Shown here piece after piece: positions 8,949 through 20,019 of a stretch of DNA of 64,000 nucleotides. Source of the stretch: Tritrichomonas musculus (lineage: Eukaryota > Parabasalia > Tritrichomonadida > Tritrichomonadidae); contig JAPFFF010000030.1 of the NCBI GenBank assembly GCA_039105265.1, positions 1,550,001 through 1,614,000 of the forward strand. Reading direction: 5' to 3'. Each line of letters opens with the position of its first letter. The first letter of the stretch is position 1. A program made the translations under genes and the position numbers. The notes beneath the pieces are model-generated. The model ran no database searches, was not told the origin of the DNA, and was given only the letters and a program-made list of their open reading frames with translations.

Positions 8949-11437
8949 TGTAAAATAAAAAAATTAATATGTAAATGACAAATGTATATAAAAAAACCGT
9001 CCAGTCATTTTCATTTTTAAAAATACATGTTTTTATGAAATCAAGTGTGTATCATATATGCTTATATTTTTTTAATATCACAAATCAAAAAGATATAGCT
9101 AAAAACATTAAAAACTTTTAATTCATTAGATTTCAAAATTTAATATAAAAAGATAATTTTTGAAAAATGCATTTGAAAATAAGCATTGGTATGGAAAATA
9201 TTAGTAATTAGAAAATATTATCATTTTATTTTTTGTTTTGTTTTGTTTTCTTTATTATATATATATACCAAATAATATTTTCAAAAACATGGTAATATTG
9301 GTAGTAATGAAAGTATAGCAGTTAATACATATACTATTTTAAATATTTATTGAATTCTAGAAAAATAATTAATCGTATATATTAAAAAGAGTATTTTTCT
9401 GTTTTTGTTAACTGATTTTCTCATATATCTATTTTTGTATTGAAATAATTGCCAAATATCATATTATTCCTTTCTTTTAGGAAATGAATCTATAAATGAA
9501 GTTGGATTCATAGTATCTTATTTGGAATAATCTTTGATTGGAGGAGACCGATGTCTTTGATAAGTACAATAAAATGTTCAATGAGTATATAAAGTAATAT
9601 ATGCTTAATGAATGCAGAGTCCCTCTACAAGTTAAAAAAATATTTACTCGAGTTTTTTTTATGACCTAAAAAAACTTTCGGAGATTTTGTAAATCATATC
9701 CATTTCATTTGAATTTTGAATATTCTTAACGGATTATTAGGGCGTGGTGTATCAATCATTAATAACCAATTAAGGATAAATTCTGATTTCAAACTTTTTG
9801 AATGCTCATTCAATTTTTCCTTTCAATTTTTGGTAGTTCTTTTCTTTTCAATTAACCAAAATATTTATCAATATAAATGTTTCTCTCAATATTTATCTAT
9901 TATACTTGTTCATTGTTTGTTTTAATAATAATTTTTAATTTAATATTTAATTATATAAGCATTTAACTTGTTTATATTGGAAACAAAAATTCTATGCTTT
10001 ATTTGAAATAAGCCTTGGTTTTTGTATTTACAATTGTATACAACTTGTCCGTTTAAAAATTACAATTGTAATTACAATTGTAAATACGTTATTTTCTCGA
10101 TATTAGTTTTTTATTTTTATCTTGATCTACAATTATTTTTTTATATTAAAAATGTTTTTAATAATTTAAAAATAAAAAGATAAAATAGTAAAATGTTTTT
10201 CAAATTAAATAATATTATTTTTGATTCTTCATAAAATAAAAAAAATTTATTCGCATTCAAAAAGTTTCATTAATACTACAAATTAGATATAGCAACCTCT
10301 CAATTTCATTCAATTTTCCAAACTTATTGAATGCAAACGATAATACTATTTTTATAGAAATTTTTTGATTCTGATGTTTATTTTTTATACAATCAATTTA
10401 TTGAATAAGTATATCTTTGAAAATAGTATATTAATAAATCAAATTTATTTTAATATTATTTTATAAATATATTTTTATTTCATTTAAATGATTTAAGATT
10501 AATTGAATCTAATTTGATATTAAGTTTTATTTTTTAAAAAAAATATATAACGAATTTAATTGAAAAATTGAAATAAATTGAGTCTTCAGAAAATCAAACA
10601 CCACTTTTTCAGGGGAAATTTAAAAGAGCCCTCAAATATTCTATATTATGCTGACTGTTCAACTCAAATATATATTCGTCCAATTCAAATATTGAAGGCT
10701 ATTTTAAAAAGTTGCTAGGTTTACTACAAATCAAAAAATCGTTATTTTACGAAAAAAGACGTTAAAAAGACGTTTATAGTATTTGTGATGTAAAAAAAAT
10801 AAGGCCTAATTTGAAAAAATGAAAAAAATAAAATGTATTTTTCTTCATGAAGAAAGGTGGAAAAGAATTTTGTTCATCAAATTATTATGATTTACTTGAA
10901 CATAAAACAAAAAAATTGTCTGAATGTCAAATTTTTTGAATATTTTCATTGAAAATTTAAAGTTTATTTTGTTCGCTTCGTACTTCGGTAAATTGATTGG
11001 AAACAACAAGAATATTGCTTTTTCATTCAATTAGAGCCTTTCACCATTAAAACAATTTGATGATAATTATTTCTTTTATAATTTTTAAATTTGAATAGAT
11101 TGAATGAATTATCAATTTTTTGTATGTGTTTTCACAAGCCATATCCAAGATCATCCTTAAACGTCTCTCAATAAACTTTACCTCCTTCTCAATTTAAATC
11201 AAATATAAACTAAGTTTTTTAATTTGTCCCTTCTTATCGTCCTCTCAAATTTGAATAAAGATAAATATTTTTTTTAAGTTATAATGGCATGATTACTTTC
11301 ATTCATCTCAGGTTGAGGCTCCCGCTATTACCTTAACCAATTGGGCTTAGCCCTCAAAGGCTCCCAAAGCTATTTAAAATGCATTTTTCCTGAATAAATA
11401 ACTTTTTTATATTTTTTTTTTCTTATTATTATACTAT
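8949..11437. other. Intergenic A+T-rich DNA, 2.5 kb
   Basis: No supported gene. The short open frames near 9716 and 10845 have the Phe/Ile/Lys composition of random A+T-rich DNA. A cluster of TACAATTGTA palindromes lies at 10027-10085. A G+C-richer stretch with GAGGCTCCCGC and AAGGCTCCCAAAGC lies near 11313-11370. Neither is recognised. Confidence 0.55.
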
Positions 11438-12739
11438 AGTAATAAGGAATTCAATCTTATTTGGCCTTAGTATAAGGTCAAAAAAATCTGTTTTAATCTA
11501 CAAGGTCAATAATTCATAATATTTTTAAAACAAAAGTGATAATAAAAATGAATCAGTATTCATAAAATATTCAATCACTTCTATCAATTTTTTTTCATTA
11601 AATAATAAAAAACCTCAGAATATATTCAATATCAATAATCAATTTACTATAAAGGATAAATACAGTTTTTTCAACAACGTTATGGAAAAAGTTGATATTC
11701 GTTATGGAAACTTTTTCTTAAAAACTTCTTTTCTAAGAAAAATTTGTATCCGTTATGGAAAAATATCATTAAACTTTTTCTGAGCAATTATTTTTTATCG
11801 TTATGGAATTGTAAAGTTATCAATTTTTTTACTCAGAAAATGAGATATATCGTTATGGATAAATATGGAAATTGAGATAAAGTACAAAATTGAAAGCATT
11901 TTTTTTTAAAAAAAGATTTATACTCAATACAGCATTTTCTCGAACAATTCAATATAAATTCATGTTTATTTTCGTAATTAATGTTTCCTTATTCATGGTT
12001 TCTTATAATAAATTTTCGATTTACGGTAAAACTTGTAAATACAAAATACATAAAACTAATCAAGGAATATCATTTCAAATATTATTATTTTCTAACATTA
12101 ATCTGATATATGATTCCTTTTTTACCAGAAGAATTATTAACAAAAATGACTTTTGCAAGATAATTTTATAGAAAAAAAATGTTTTAAAATTATTTTTTCT
12201 ATGCATTCCTTTTTGAATTTTTCCTTTTTCACTATTTTTGCATTATATTCTTTTCACAAAGAAAAAATTGAGAAAATTAAAAGATTTTTTTCTGAGGAAT
12301 TTCCATATTTATCCATAACGATATATCTCATTTTCTGAGTAAAAAAATTGATAACTTTACAATTCCATAACGATAAAAAATAATTGCTCAGAAAAAGTTT
12401 AGTGATATTTTTCCATAACGGATACAAATTTTTCTTAGAAAAGAAGTTTTTAAGAAAAAGTTTCCATAACGAATATCAACTTTTTCCATAACGTTGTTGA
12501 AAAAACTGTAATTCATTCTCACAATATATTCAATGAGTTCATTCAATAAATTTTTTTTATATAATTAATTTATTATGAATTTATACTAAAAATATGAAGT
12601 GAATATGATAATAATTTTTCTATATTTTGAGAGATTACTTATTTAATTATTAATTTTTTAAAATTTATGCATCGAACTTCAAAGAGCAGTAATAAGAAGC
12701 AAAAAAATTGAATGAGTGAAGAGTAATTATTTCTACCTA
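11438..12739 (-). repeat. 455-bp dispersed repeat, copy 2, split by an 846-bp element
   Basis: The reverse complement of copy 1 (4221-4962), with the same start and end points, interrupted at a different place. Copy 1 shows the intact sequence GGATAAATAATTCATTC (reverse complement of 4729-4745) where this copy carries the insertion at 11663-12508. Confidence 0.85.
11663..12508. mobile_element. 846-bp TA-flanked foldback MITE with about 211-bp TIRs
   Basis: Arms 11663-11873 and 12298-12508 are inverted copies of about 211 bp; I see one mismatch. Ends begin CAGTTTTTTCAACAACG. TA flanks both ends (11661-11662 and 12509-12510), and copy 1 of the surrounding repeat gives the unoccupied site with one TA. 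Each arm contains five CGTTATGG motifs, spaced like subterminal protein-binding repeats. The 420-bp middle has only weak, A+T-rich open frames and no transposase. The near-identical arms suggest a fairly recent insertion. Confidence 0.9.
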
Positions 12740-13757
12740 TATATGTATGTATTTTTTGCAATATTTAATGGTTAATTTATTATTCTTTTTTTTTATTATT
12801 TCAATTGACTTGATTCTGGTGGAGTTTAAAATGTTTTGTTTTTTTGAATGGTTTACTAACCAGCCTTTTAAATTTGAAATAACAAAAATTTTGTATTTCA
12901 ATTTTGTTAATTCAATATTTCAATGTCATTATTCAAAGGATTCAAAGACAAAATTACAAATTTCTTAATAAATAATAATAAATGTTTCTATAACTCTGAA
13001 ATATTATTTATATGTAATTTTAAAATATTTTTTTTTTGAAATTTTTCAAGAAAAAATAAATATTATGGGTCCAATAAAAAACCAAATTCAATAATCAGGC
13101 ATATACTTTGGGCTTTATTATTAAAAATACTTCTTTAGTTAATTTCTTTGTTTAAATAAAAATTTTATAGCCCAATTAAAAAGATAAATATATTATTGTT
13201 GAGGAGTAATTTTCATACACATTTTTTTCACTTTTTGAATAAAATCAAAAAAAAAAAAAAAAAAATCATGTATATAGTTGGTGATAAATTATTTTTTATT
13301 ATATATTAATCTAAAAATATTTCAAAAATATATTGAATTGTAAATTTCGTGGTTTTAATGAATGTTTAAATGAAAATTGAATGAAAGATGATGTAAAACT
13401 CAGAAATATTACGTTTCTATTGAAATATATTCATATGACCATTGCGATTAAACAACACAAAAAATTAAAAGAAAACAATGAAATTTTCATATTCAAAAAA
13501 TAATCATCCTTTCAATATTTTGAATTTATAATTGGATCTGATTATGTTGTAGTAATTAAATATCTCAAAATTAAAGAGTTTTATTTATAATTTTAATGGT
13601 CAATACTATATATTAATTAACATTAAAATAAATTGTCCAATATAAATTTTAAATATTAAATTAATCATACATAAAAGTTCAATAATAAAATTGAATGTTT
13701 GGATTTTCAATAACCATCTTTCAAAAAAAAAAAAAAGTTGTTCTTAAAATTTTCGAT
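12740..13757. other. Intergenic A+T-rich DNA
   Basis: No gene is seen. An A-run lies near 13249-13265 and another at 13723-13736, just before the kinase start. Confidence 0.6.
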
Positions 13758-15062
13758 ATGGATAGATACATTGATGAAGTTCCTAGAGACATATATTCAA
13801 TTACAGATCAAATCGGATCAGGATCTTTTTCAGATATATTCTCAGCTATACATATTCCAACCAATACAAGAGTTGCTTTAAAAATAACATTCAAAAATAA
13901 TAATGAAGAAGAAATGAAATCATTAGAACAAGAAGTACAAATCAATAAAAAGCTTCACCATCCTTTTATATGTCAATTTTTTACCGAAATTGAGACAGAA
14001 CACTTAATTATCATCGTTATGGAATTAATTGAAGGTGTCTCTGCATTAAACTATGTTAATCAAACAAGTGGACTTCCTCTTTCAGAAGCCAAAAATTTAT
14101 TTGCCCAATTACTAATTGCAATGGAATATCTGCATAATGAAGTCCATATAACACATCGAGACTTAAAATTAGAGAATATAATGATTGACAGCTTTGATCA
14201 TATTCGATTAATAGATTTTGGTTTCAGTTCTGTTAATACAATGATGTCAACTTGTTGTGGATCAATTCCTTATTGTGCTCCTGAAATTTTACTAGGGCAA
14301 AGATATACAAAAGCAGCAGACATTTGGAGTATGGGAGTCATTTTATATGCCTTTGTTGATGGAAATTTGCCATTTTACCATTCTAATATGAATACTTTAG
14401 CGCATATGATATGTCAGCGAGAAGTAGCCTTCCCAAATACATTTGATGAAGACCTACGTGATCTATTGCGAAAAATGCTTACTAAAGAATCAGAGCAGCG
14501 CATTACGATTGATGAAATAAAACGCCATCCATTTATATCTGGTGAGAAACTTCTTCAAATTGATTACATTCAAATTTTAAAGCTTCCTCAATACAGAGAC
14601 TCAAACATTCTTTTATCTCCTAATCGATCATCCCAAATTTATAATCCATATCATTACAACCAGTTGCTCATTGGAGCCAGTTCAGCTGGATTCCCACTTA
14701 GCCCAGATTCTGGTGCTGATAGTAATTTAACAAATACCAAGCGCTTTCCTTTAACAAAAGATTCTCCCAAAAAAACTACGCAATCACAAAATAGTGTGGG
14801 AAATGCAGGTAAGGAAACAGTAAATGAATTAATATTGAGTAGAAACAATTTTCCGTCTATCTTAAATAAATTGATTCAAACTGCAATATTGAATCCTCAA
14901 CAAAACGCTACCATTCTTCAGCAAAATCCACATTTTACTACTCACTTGCGTGATATTCGTGCCCCTGCTTTGAGAAGAAATCCTCATCGATCAATATTCA
15001 AAAATGCTGCTCCTCTATTTCATCCTCAGGTAAGAAATGCCAATATAATCAATAATCATTGA
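13758..15062 (+). CDS. CAMK-type serine/threonine protein kinase
   Basis: A 434-residue protein counted from the ATG of MDRYIDEVPRD. An in-frame ATG at 13695 would add 21 residues rich in Lys and Phe encoded partly by an A-run, so I prefer the later start. The kinase domain fills roughly the first 265 residues: glycine loop IGSGSFSDIF, ATP-binding lysine in VALKIT, catalytic loop THRDLKLEN, magnesium loop IDFGF, and activation segment ending YCAPEI. LKLEN and the short hydrophobic segment around DIWSMGVILYAF are typical of the CAMK/SNF1-like branch that is expanded in trichomonads. The C-terminal 170 residues are Ser/Asn/Pro-rich and probably unstructured. The substrate is unknown. A poly(A) run follows about 100 bp after the stop. 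Confidence 0.9.
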   Translation: MDRYIDEVPRDIYSITDQIGSGSFSDIFSAIHIPTNTRVALKITFKNNNEEEMKSLEQEVQINKKLHHPFICQFFTEIETEHLIIIVMELIEGVSALNYVNQTSGLPLSEAKNLFAQLLIAMEYLHNEVHITHRDLKLENIMIDSFDHIRLIDFGFSSVNTMMSTCCGSIPYCAPEILLGQRYTKAADIWSMGVILYAFVDGNLPFYHSNMNTLAHMICQREVAFPNTFDEDLRDLLRKMLTKESEQRITIDEIKRHPFISGEKLLQIDYIQILKLPQYRDSNILLSPNRSSQIYNPYHYNQLLIGASSAGFPLSPDSGADSNLTNTKRFPLTKDSPKKTTQSQNSVGNAGKETVNELILSRNNFPSILNKLIQTAILNPQQNATILQQNPHFTTHLRDIRAPALRRNPHRSIFKNAAPLFHPQVRNANIINNH

Positions 15063-15901
15063 TTAGAAACTAGTATCATTATTTGTTCTCATTTCATTCA
15101 TTAGTATATTTAATGTATTAGATAAATAAATATAGATAATTTTTTCTTTAGTTTATTAAATTATAAAAAAAAAAAAAAAATGATTGTTGACTCTATTTAT
15201 ATTATCCATTACAGTGCACCTCTTTTTGAGCTTAGATATCTTTAATGCCGTAATCCATGCGGTATATATTCCAAAATAACTTCCATAAAAATATTGGTAA
15301 ATCATCCTAATTAGTAAATGCATAATTATGCCTGTCTTTTAAGAATGAGGAAGCGTAATTTTTTTTTTTTTAACTTTAACGATTTTTATCAATATATAAA
15401 TATCTTTAACCATTTGACAAAGGGCCTTGTTATTCTCCGATTCTCGAGATCGATAATTGATTGACTTTTTGATATCGATATATAAATATGCGCTGATTCT
15501 CGAGATCTATTTCAGAGATCTCGAGATTTTCTCAGCTTTTGATATCAGAATTTTCAATTAAACTTTTTGATAAATGTATGATCGTAATTTTATCTCAAAT
15601 ATTTCAAAAAAAAGAATGTATTTTTTGATTTTGATCTTAAAATAAACATCAATACTTTCTATTATTTATTTTTAAATATTTTTAATTCACAAATACCAAT
15701 TATAAAAAAATGATAAATCTGTTTGAGATCTCGAGATCTCGGTAATTGATATCAAGTTTATAATTTTTATATCACATTTCATATCTGATATCTTGATTAT
15801 CTATAATCTCGATATTAAATTTTTAAACTGATAATCGAGTATCAGATGAAAAAAAGTGAGGTTTTTTATATCGATTCTCAAAATAGCAAGCCTATTCTTA
15901 A
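15063..15901. other. Intergenic DNA with clustered GAGATCTC palindromes
   Basis: No gene is seen. 15498-15508 and 15516-15526 form a perfect 11-bp hairpin of TCTCGAGATCT. 15725-15740 is a self-complementary 16-mer, GAGATCTCGAGATCTC. Many GATATC and ATCGAT words lie between. The stretch may be a degraded repeat; I do not recognise it. Confidence 0.5.
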
Positions 15902-16198
15902 TTTATTATTAAGCTTCAAAAAAAATCATGTTGGACTAGCCTTGCTCCAAAAACTTTTGATGAAAAAGTTGGATGGCTTGATGCAACCGGAGAATTTCAT
16001 TATTACCAATATAAGCAATCGCAACCCAAAAAATATACTGGTTATCCTGATTATTCAAGGAATGCTACATCTACACCTACTAATAAAGATAATTCAGATG
16101 GTCCATCAACCAGAAATACTGGAGTTGATATGGACCATGTTCCAAGTAAAAGCAAATTTGGCTCATTACTTACAATCCCTAATAAATTTAGCAAATAA
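15902..16198 (+). pseudogene. Start-less coding fragment, unrecognised
   Basis: The frame is open for 98 codons before a TAA at 16196-16198 but has no ATG near its beginning. Its composition is far more protein-like than the overlapping ATG-started frame at 15846-16202: it reads FDEKVGWLDATGEFHYYQY, then a Pro/Ser/Thr/Asn-rich tail ending PNKFSK. I infer the 3' end of a host gene whose 5' part has been lost or has decayed in the palindrome-rich DNA upstream. An unrecognised upstream exon is possible, but no trichomonad-type intron end (ACTAACACACAG) was seen. The function is unknown. Confidence 0.4.
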
Positions 16199-17021
16199 AT
16201 AAAATGCGAAATAATAAAAATATAGATTAATCATAATTTTCGATGTATATTGTTTGATTATCAATAGAAATTGAGATTTTTTACATAAGAATCTGTATTC
16301 AGAATTTATTTTTGGCCAATATGAATGCATAATGAAAAAGTACAGAAATAGAATTAATTTTTTAACCAAAACCAGTTATAAAACTTGTTTATGAAATCAA
16401 AGATAAAGAAAATGGTAATTGTTAAAGTATTCTTTAAACCTCTCAAATTTGTGAAAATTGATACAATTTTTTCAAAATCCTTTCAAAATTGAAAGAATAA
16501 ATGAACTTCACAATTTATAATAAGGAACTAAAGAAAAGAGACTTCTATTGCTAGATTTTTTTTGATGTTAAATGATTTGTGAAATACTGTTTTCCAATTA
16601 CATTACATATAATTGTTTTAAAAAAAAAACTTTATTAAAATTTATATTGAAATAAAACTTTTTAATTTTCCATTGAATAGTTATAGTATAGCAATAAAAT
16701 TATGAAATAATCGCTTTATTCAAACATATTTTAAAATGTAATCTATCTATCAAACTTTTTATAAAAATTTTAAGACTTTACTTTGAACTTTTTAATTGAA
16801 ATAAAAAAAAAAAATTTATAAAATTTTTATGACAATATTTTGAACTTTTTCAATGTCACGATGTCATGCTATGTTTTTCACAAACATTTTATTTAATCAT
16901 GATTTTCATTAAGATTTTATTGATACTATTATATTTATGCTTTTATGAATACTGACCTGAATAAAAATATATTCAATAGTATCAGAAAAAAAATGAAGTG
17001 AAATTCAAATCCATTTTTATC
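16199..17021. other. Intergenic A+T-rich DNA
   Basis: I see no gene and no notable repeat. Confidence 0.6.
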
Positions 17022-17639
17022 ATGATATCTAATTTAAATAAAGAAAAAACAAATCAAAAGAAATATCATTCTCATAGGAAATCTCATGATATTGATTATA
17101 TATTCGAAGAAGTAAATAATTTGAAAATTAAAAAAGATCGATATTATATGACCAAAGAACTTTTACCTATGGCTACTTATTTGAAAGATCGTGAAGTCCA
17201 AATGAAAGATTTTATCACCTTTCTAAAAAAAAAAATCAAAATAAATGCAGATGATATATTTTGTGTGATTTCAGATGCTCTTGAAAGGATAGCAATAAAA
17301 ACTAATAATAGAAATAATATGATTATTTTTATGAAGCCTCGACAATTGAAAAAAGCAAATTTTAAAGAAAAAAATATATTGATAAATAGGATTGCACATG
17401 AATACCCAGAAATTATGAAAGATTGCTTAAGTTCTTATTTAATCAGACATAAAACAAATATGAGTGATTTAGAGAAAGAAGATATAATTAATGAATTTCA
17501 ATCTCTCATTTATCAACTAAATAATCCAATTAATAACAATGATGATTATTTTATGCCATTATTTGTCAATAATGATGAAGAACCTGACAATTTATTTTTA
17601 AATTATCAAGATTTATTTGATTCAATGCTCGATCAGTAA
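17022..17639 (+). CDS. Hypothetical charged protein, 205 residues
   Basis: Starts at the ATG of MISNLNKEKTN; the frame extends upstream only through a GTG. The N-terminus is basic and hydrophilic (NQKKYHSHRKSHDIDY). The middle is predicted helical, with LKDREVQMKDFITFLKKK and a conserved-looking segment IFCVISDALERIAIKTNN. The C-terminus is acidic and Asn-rich. There is no signal peptide, membrane segment or recognisable catalytic motif. The basic front, helical centre and acidic end would fit a small nuclear or DNA-associated factor, but that is a guess. The length and regular codon use suggest a real gene. Confidence 0.6.
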   Translation: MISNLNKEKTNQKKYHSHRKSHDIDYIFEEVNNLKIKKDRYYMTKELLPMATYLKDREVQMKDFITFLKKKIKINADDIFCVISDALERIAIKTNNRNNMIIFMKPRQLKKANFKEKNILINRIAHEYPEIMKDCLSSYLIRHKTNMSDLEKEDIINEFQSLIYQLNNPINNNDDYFMPLFVNNDEEPDNLFLNYQDLFDSMLDQ

Positions 17640-18414
17640 AATAATCTATATAATAAATGATAATTTTATATAATTGGTATTTTAATCTTTTTTAATTAAT
17701 GAAATATAATAGTATCTCATGTAAGGAGGATTCAAAAAAATAAAAATCTCAAAAATTAATTATGATCTTTTAGGATGGTATTAGTATATTGAAATATTTT
17801 TATTAAATCTATCTTTTTAATTTATATTATTATATAAATTCATTGTGGTTTGTAAAAAATGTCTTTAAATGAAGAAGATCTTTCATATTTGTAAGAAAAA
17901 AGAGTTTTTCAGTATTATTTCTTATGCTACTATAATATAATTAGATATTAATGCCTGTTTGATAAAGATAAATGTATTTTCTTCGATTTTTATCATTTTA
18001 GCGGACATCATTATATACTTTTTTTTCGATGTATTTATGATATTTTACTTCATTACCAATGAATATTTTTCATATACATGTAGATAAAGATGACATATGA
18101 ATATTAAAAGAAATAAATAAATAGATGAAAATGTGAATAGATTCAATCAAAGAAAATAAAGGTCAATTATAAGGTGAAATTGGGTGAACAAAATTTTTTC
18201 TCCGATTTCATCAAAAAAGGTATCAATCAATTCCTCATCGAATAAAATCATCAATGAAACCTGCAGTGTCAAGATACATCAAATACTCTTTGAGAAAAAA
18301 GTCTCTCAACATCATTCAAAAAAATGGATAAAAAAGTTAATATAAAAAAACGGTTATTTAGTCAGTTATTTAAAAAGTCAATATATAAAAAAATAAACTT
18401 TATGTAGAAAGGAA
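17640..18414. other. Intergenic A+T-rich DNA
   Basis: No gene is seen. Base composition changes sharply at about 18415, where the G+C-richer kinase copy begins. Confidence 0.6.
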
Positions 18415-19866
18415 TCACTTTTTGGTCAATGGAGAAAGCTTTGTTTGCTTCCCTTTTGTAGGACTTGCGTTCTTTTGCGGTGATTCATAGCGAGGAATTT
18501 TTGCCTTGTGCTCAACGATCATTCGCTTCAGCGCCTGCTTCTCTGACTGCCTCTTCAGGTCGACCAAACTGCACTCGTTCTTGTCCATACGAGAAACGAT
18601 CTCACTGAAGCTCGGACGGTCTTTCGCGTTGAAGTTCCAGCAGTCGCAAATCAGTGACTTCGAAAAGTCGCTGAATGAAGGCGGAATCGCGGCCTTCTTC
18701 CCGCTCAGGATTTCGCTCAGCTTGATCCTCGGCATCTCGCCGCCGCTCAGCACGAAGAAGCACAGAACGCCAAACGAGTAAACATCAACTTTCTCGTCGT
18801 AAGTGTCGCTTTCGTCAAGGATTTCTGGCGCCATGAACTTCTGCGTGCCAACGCCGCGCGTCATCGATGACTGCTCCCCCGTCGTCATCAGACGAGCGAT
18901 GCCGAAGTCGCCGATCTTGATCATCCCGTCGCTTCCAAAGAGGATGTTCGAAGGCTTCAGGTCGCGGTGGATGATTCCTCGGCTGTGGACGTACTTCATG
19001 CCCTCCGCAACCTGGTACAGACAGAAACCTGATTCAACGCTCCCCAGAGCTTTCTTCTGCACGGCCGTCTCGAGGTTCCCTGCGCAAAACTCCAGCAGCA
19101 TGCACGGACGGCGATCAGCGTCGCCCATGAAGATGCCATGCGTCTTCTCAATGTTCGGGTGGTCCAGCGCGCACAGCAGTTCGCACTCGCCAACAAAATG
19201 GCCGAAGTTTCGCTGGGCTGATTCGCTCGCGTTCATCTCCTTCAGCGCGTAAGCTTCCCTCTTGTAGACTTTGTACACGCGGCAAAAACCGCCAGAACCA
19301 ACCTCCTCGCAACGATCAAGACTCTCAATCGTGCTCGCATCAAGAAGCTTCAGACCAACTGTCGGTGCTGCAGGCGGCGATGTCGATGAAACCTGCTCGC
19401 GAAGCCTCGCATTCTCTTCTTCAAGAGCTGCAATTTTTTCTTTCAGTCTTAAAATTTCATCGTTTGTCGCATCTGTCACTTTTTCTTTGATTCGTCTGTT
19501 TGGCGTGTTTGCTGGCGGTTCTGTTCCAACAAAAACAAATGAAATACAATTTCCTGCAATGCAGAATGAAGCACCGCCTCTGATCGTTGTCTCAGCTGGT
19601 GTGGAAATATCGGAACCTGGTTCAGTGGTGAGGAGCTCGCCATAATAGTTACCTCCACACGCGAGGACCTTCCCTTCTGATGTCATGAAAAGTGAATGAT
19701 AACCGCCAGCTGAGGCTGAAATGATTTTGTGTTTCAGTCCTGAAATTTCTGTGAATTCGCTGTCTGATGATCGTCCTCCCAGTCCCAGACGGCCACAGAA
19801 ATATGATCCGCGGACAAAGACTCGCCCATCTTTATAATAGTGAAAGTTTGTTTTTAATGAAAGCAT
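18415..19866 (-). pseudogene. Shortened, chimeric copy of the RCC1-TKL kinase gene
   Basis: From the first in-frame ATG (19866) this gives 483 residues: about one RCC1-type repeat ([10 protein letters not shown] onward), a short coiled coil, then a full TKL-type kinase domain with [22 protein letters not shown] and FMAPEI. Large stretches are base-for-base the same as the full gene at 21997-24327, which lies in the same orientation. Homology starts abruptly near 19832. Upstream the frame stays open for about 50 more codons of unrelated acidic sequence without an ATG. Most RCC1 repeats and most of the coiled coil are missing, and the C-terminal tail differs (ending KLSPLTKK). The intact kinase domain means it may still be expressed; I call it a chimeric partial duplicate rather than a dead gene. 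Confidence 0.7.
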
Positions 19867-20019
19867 TGGTGCGTTGCTATTTGAAATAATTACATGCAAT
19901 ATTTCATGCTTTTTATTTTTTTCTTGGCTTTCATCTTCTGTTTCTGGCTCTAATTTTTCGTAATCATCAGAAAATTCTTTCTCTATTTCACTATCTTGAT
20001 CAATTTCATCATCTGAATA

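Noticed and set aside
11890-12338. Two plus-strand frames as a possible transposase in the 846-bp element
   Set aside because: The first starts at a non-ATG codon and both have random Phe/Ile/Lys composition, with no catalytic motif.
18506-19658. Plus-strand frames opposite the kinase copies (also 22001-23405)
   Set aside because: They are shadows of the G+C-richer kinase coding strand and recur in the same place in both copies for that reason.
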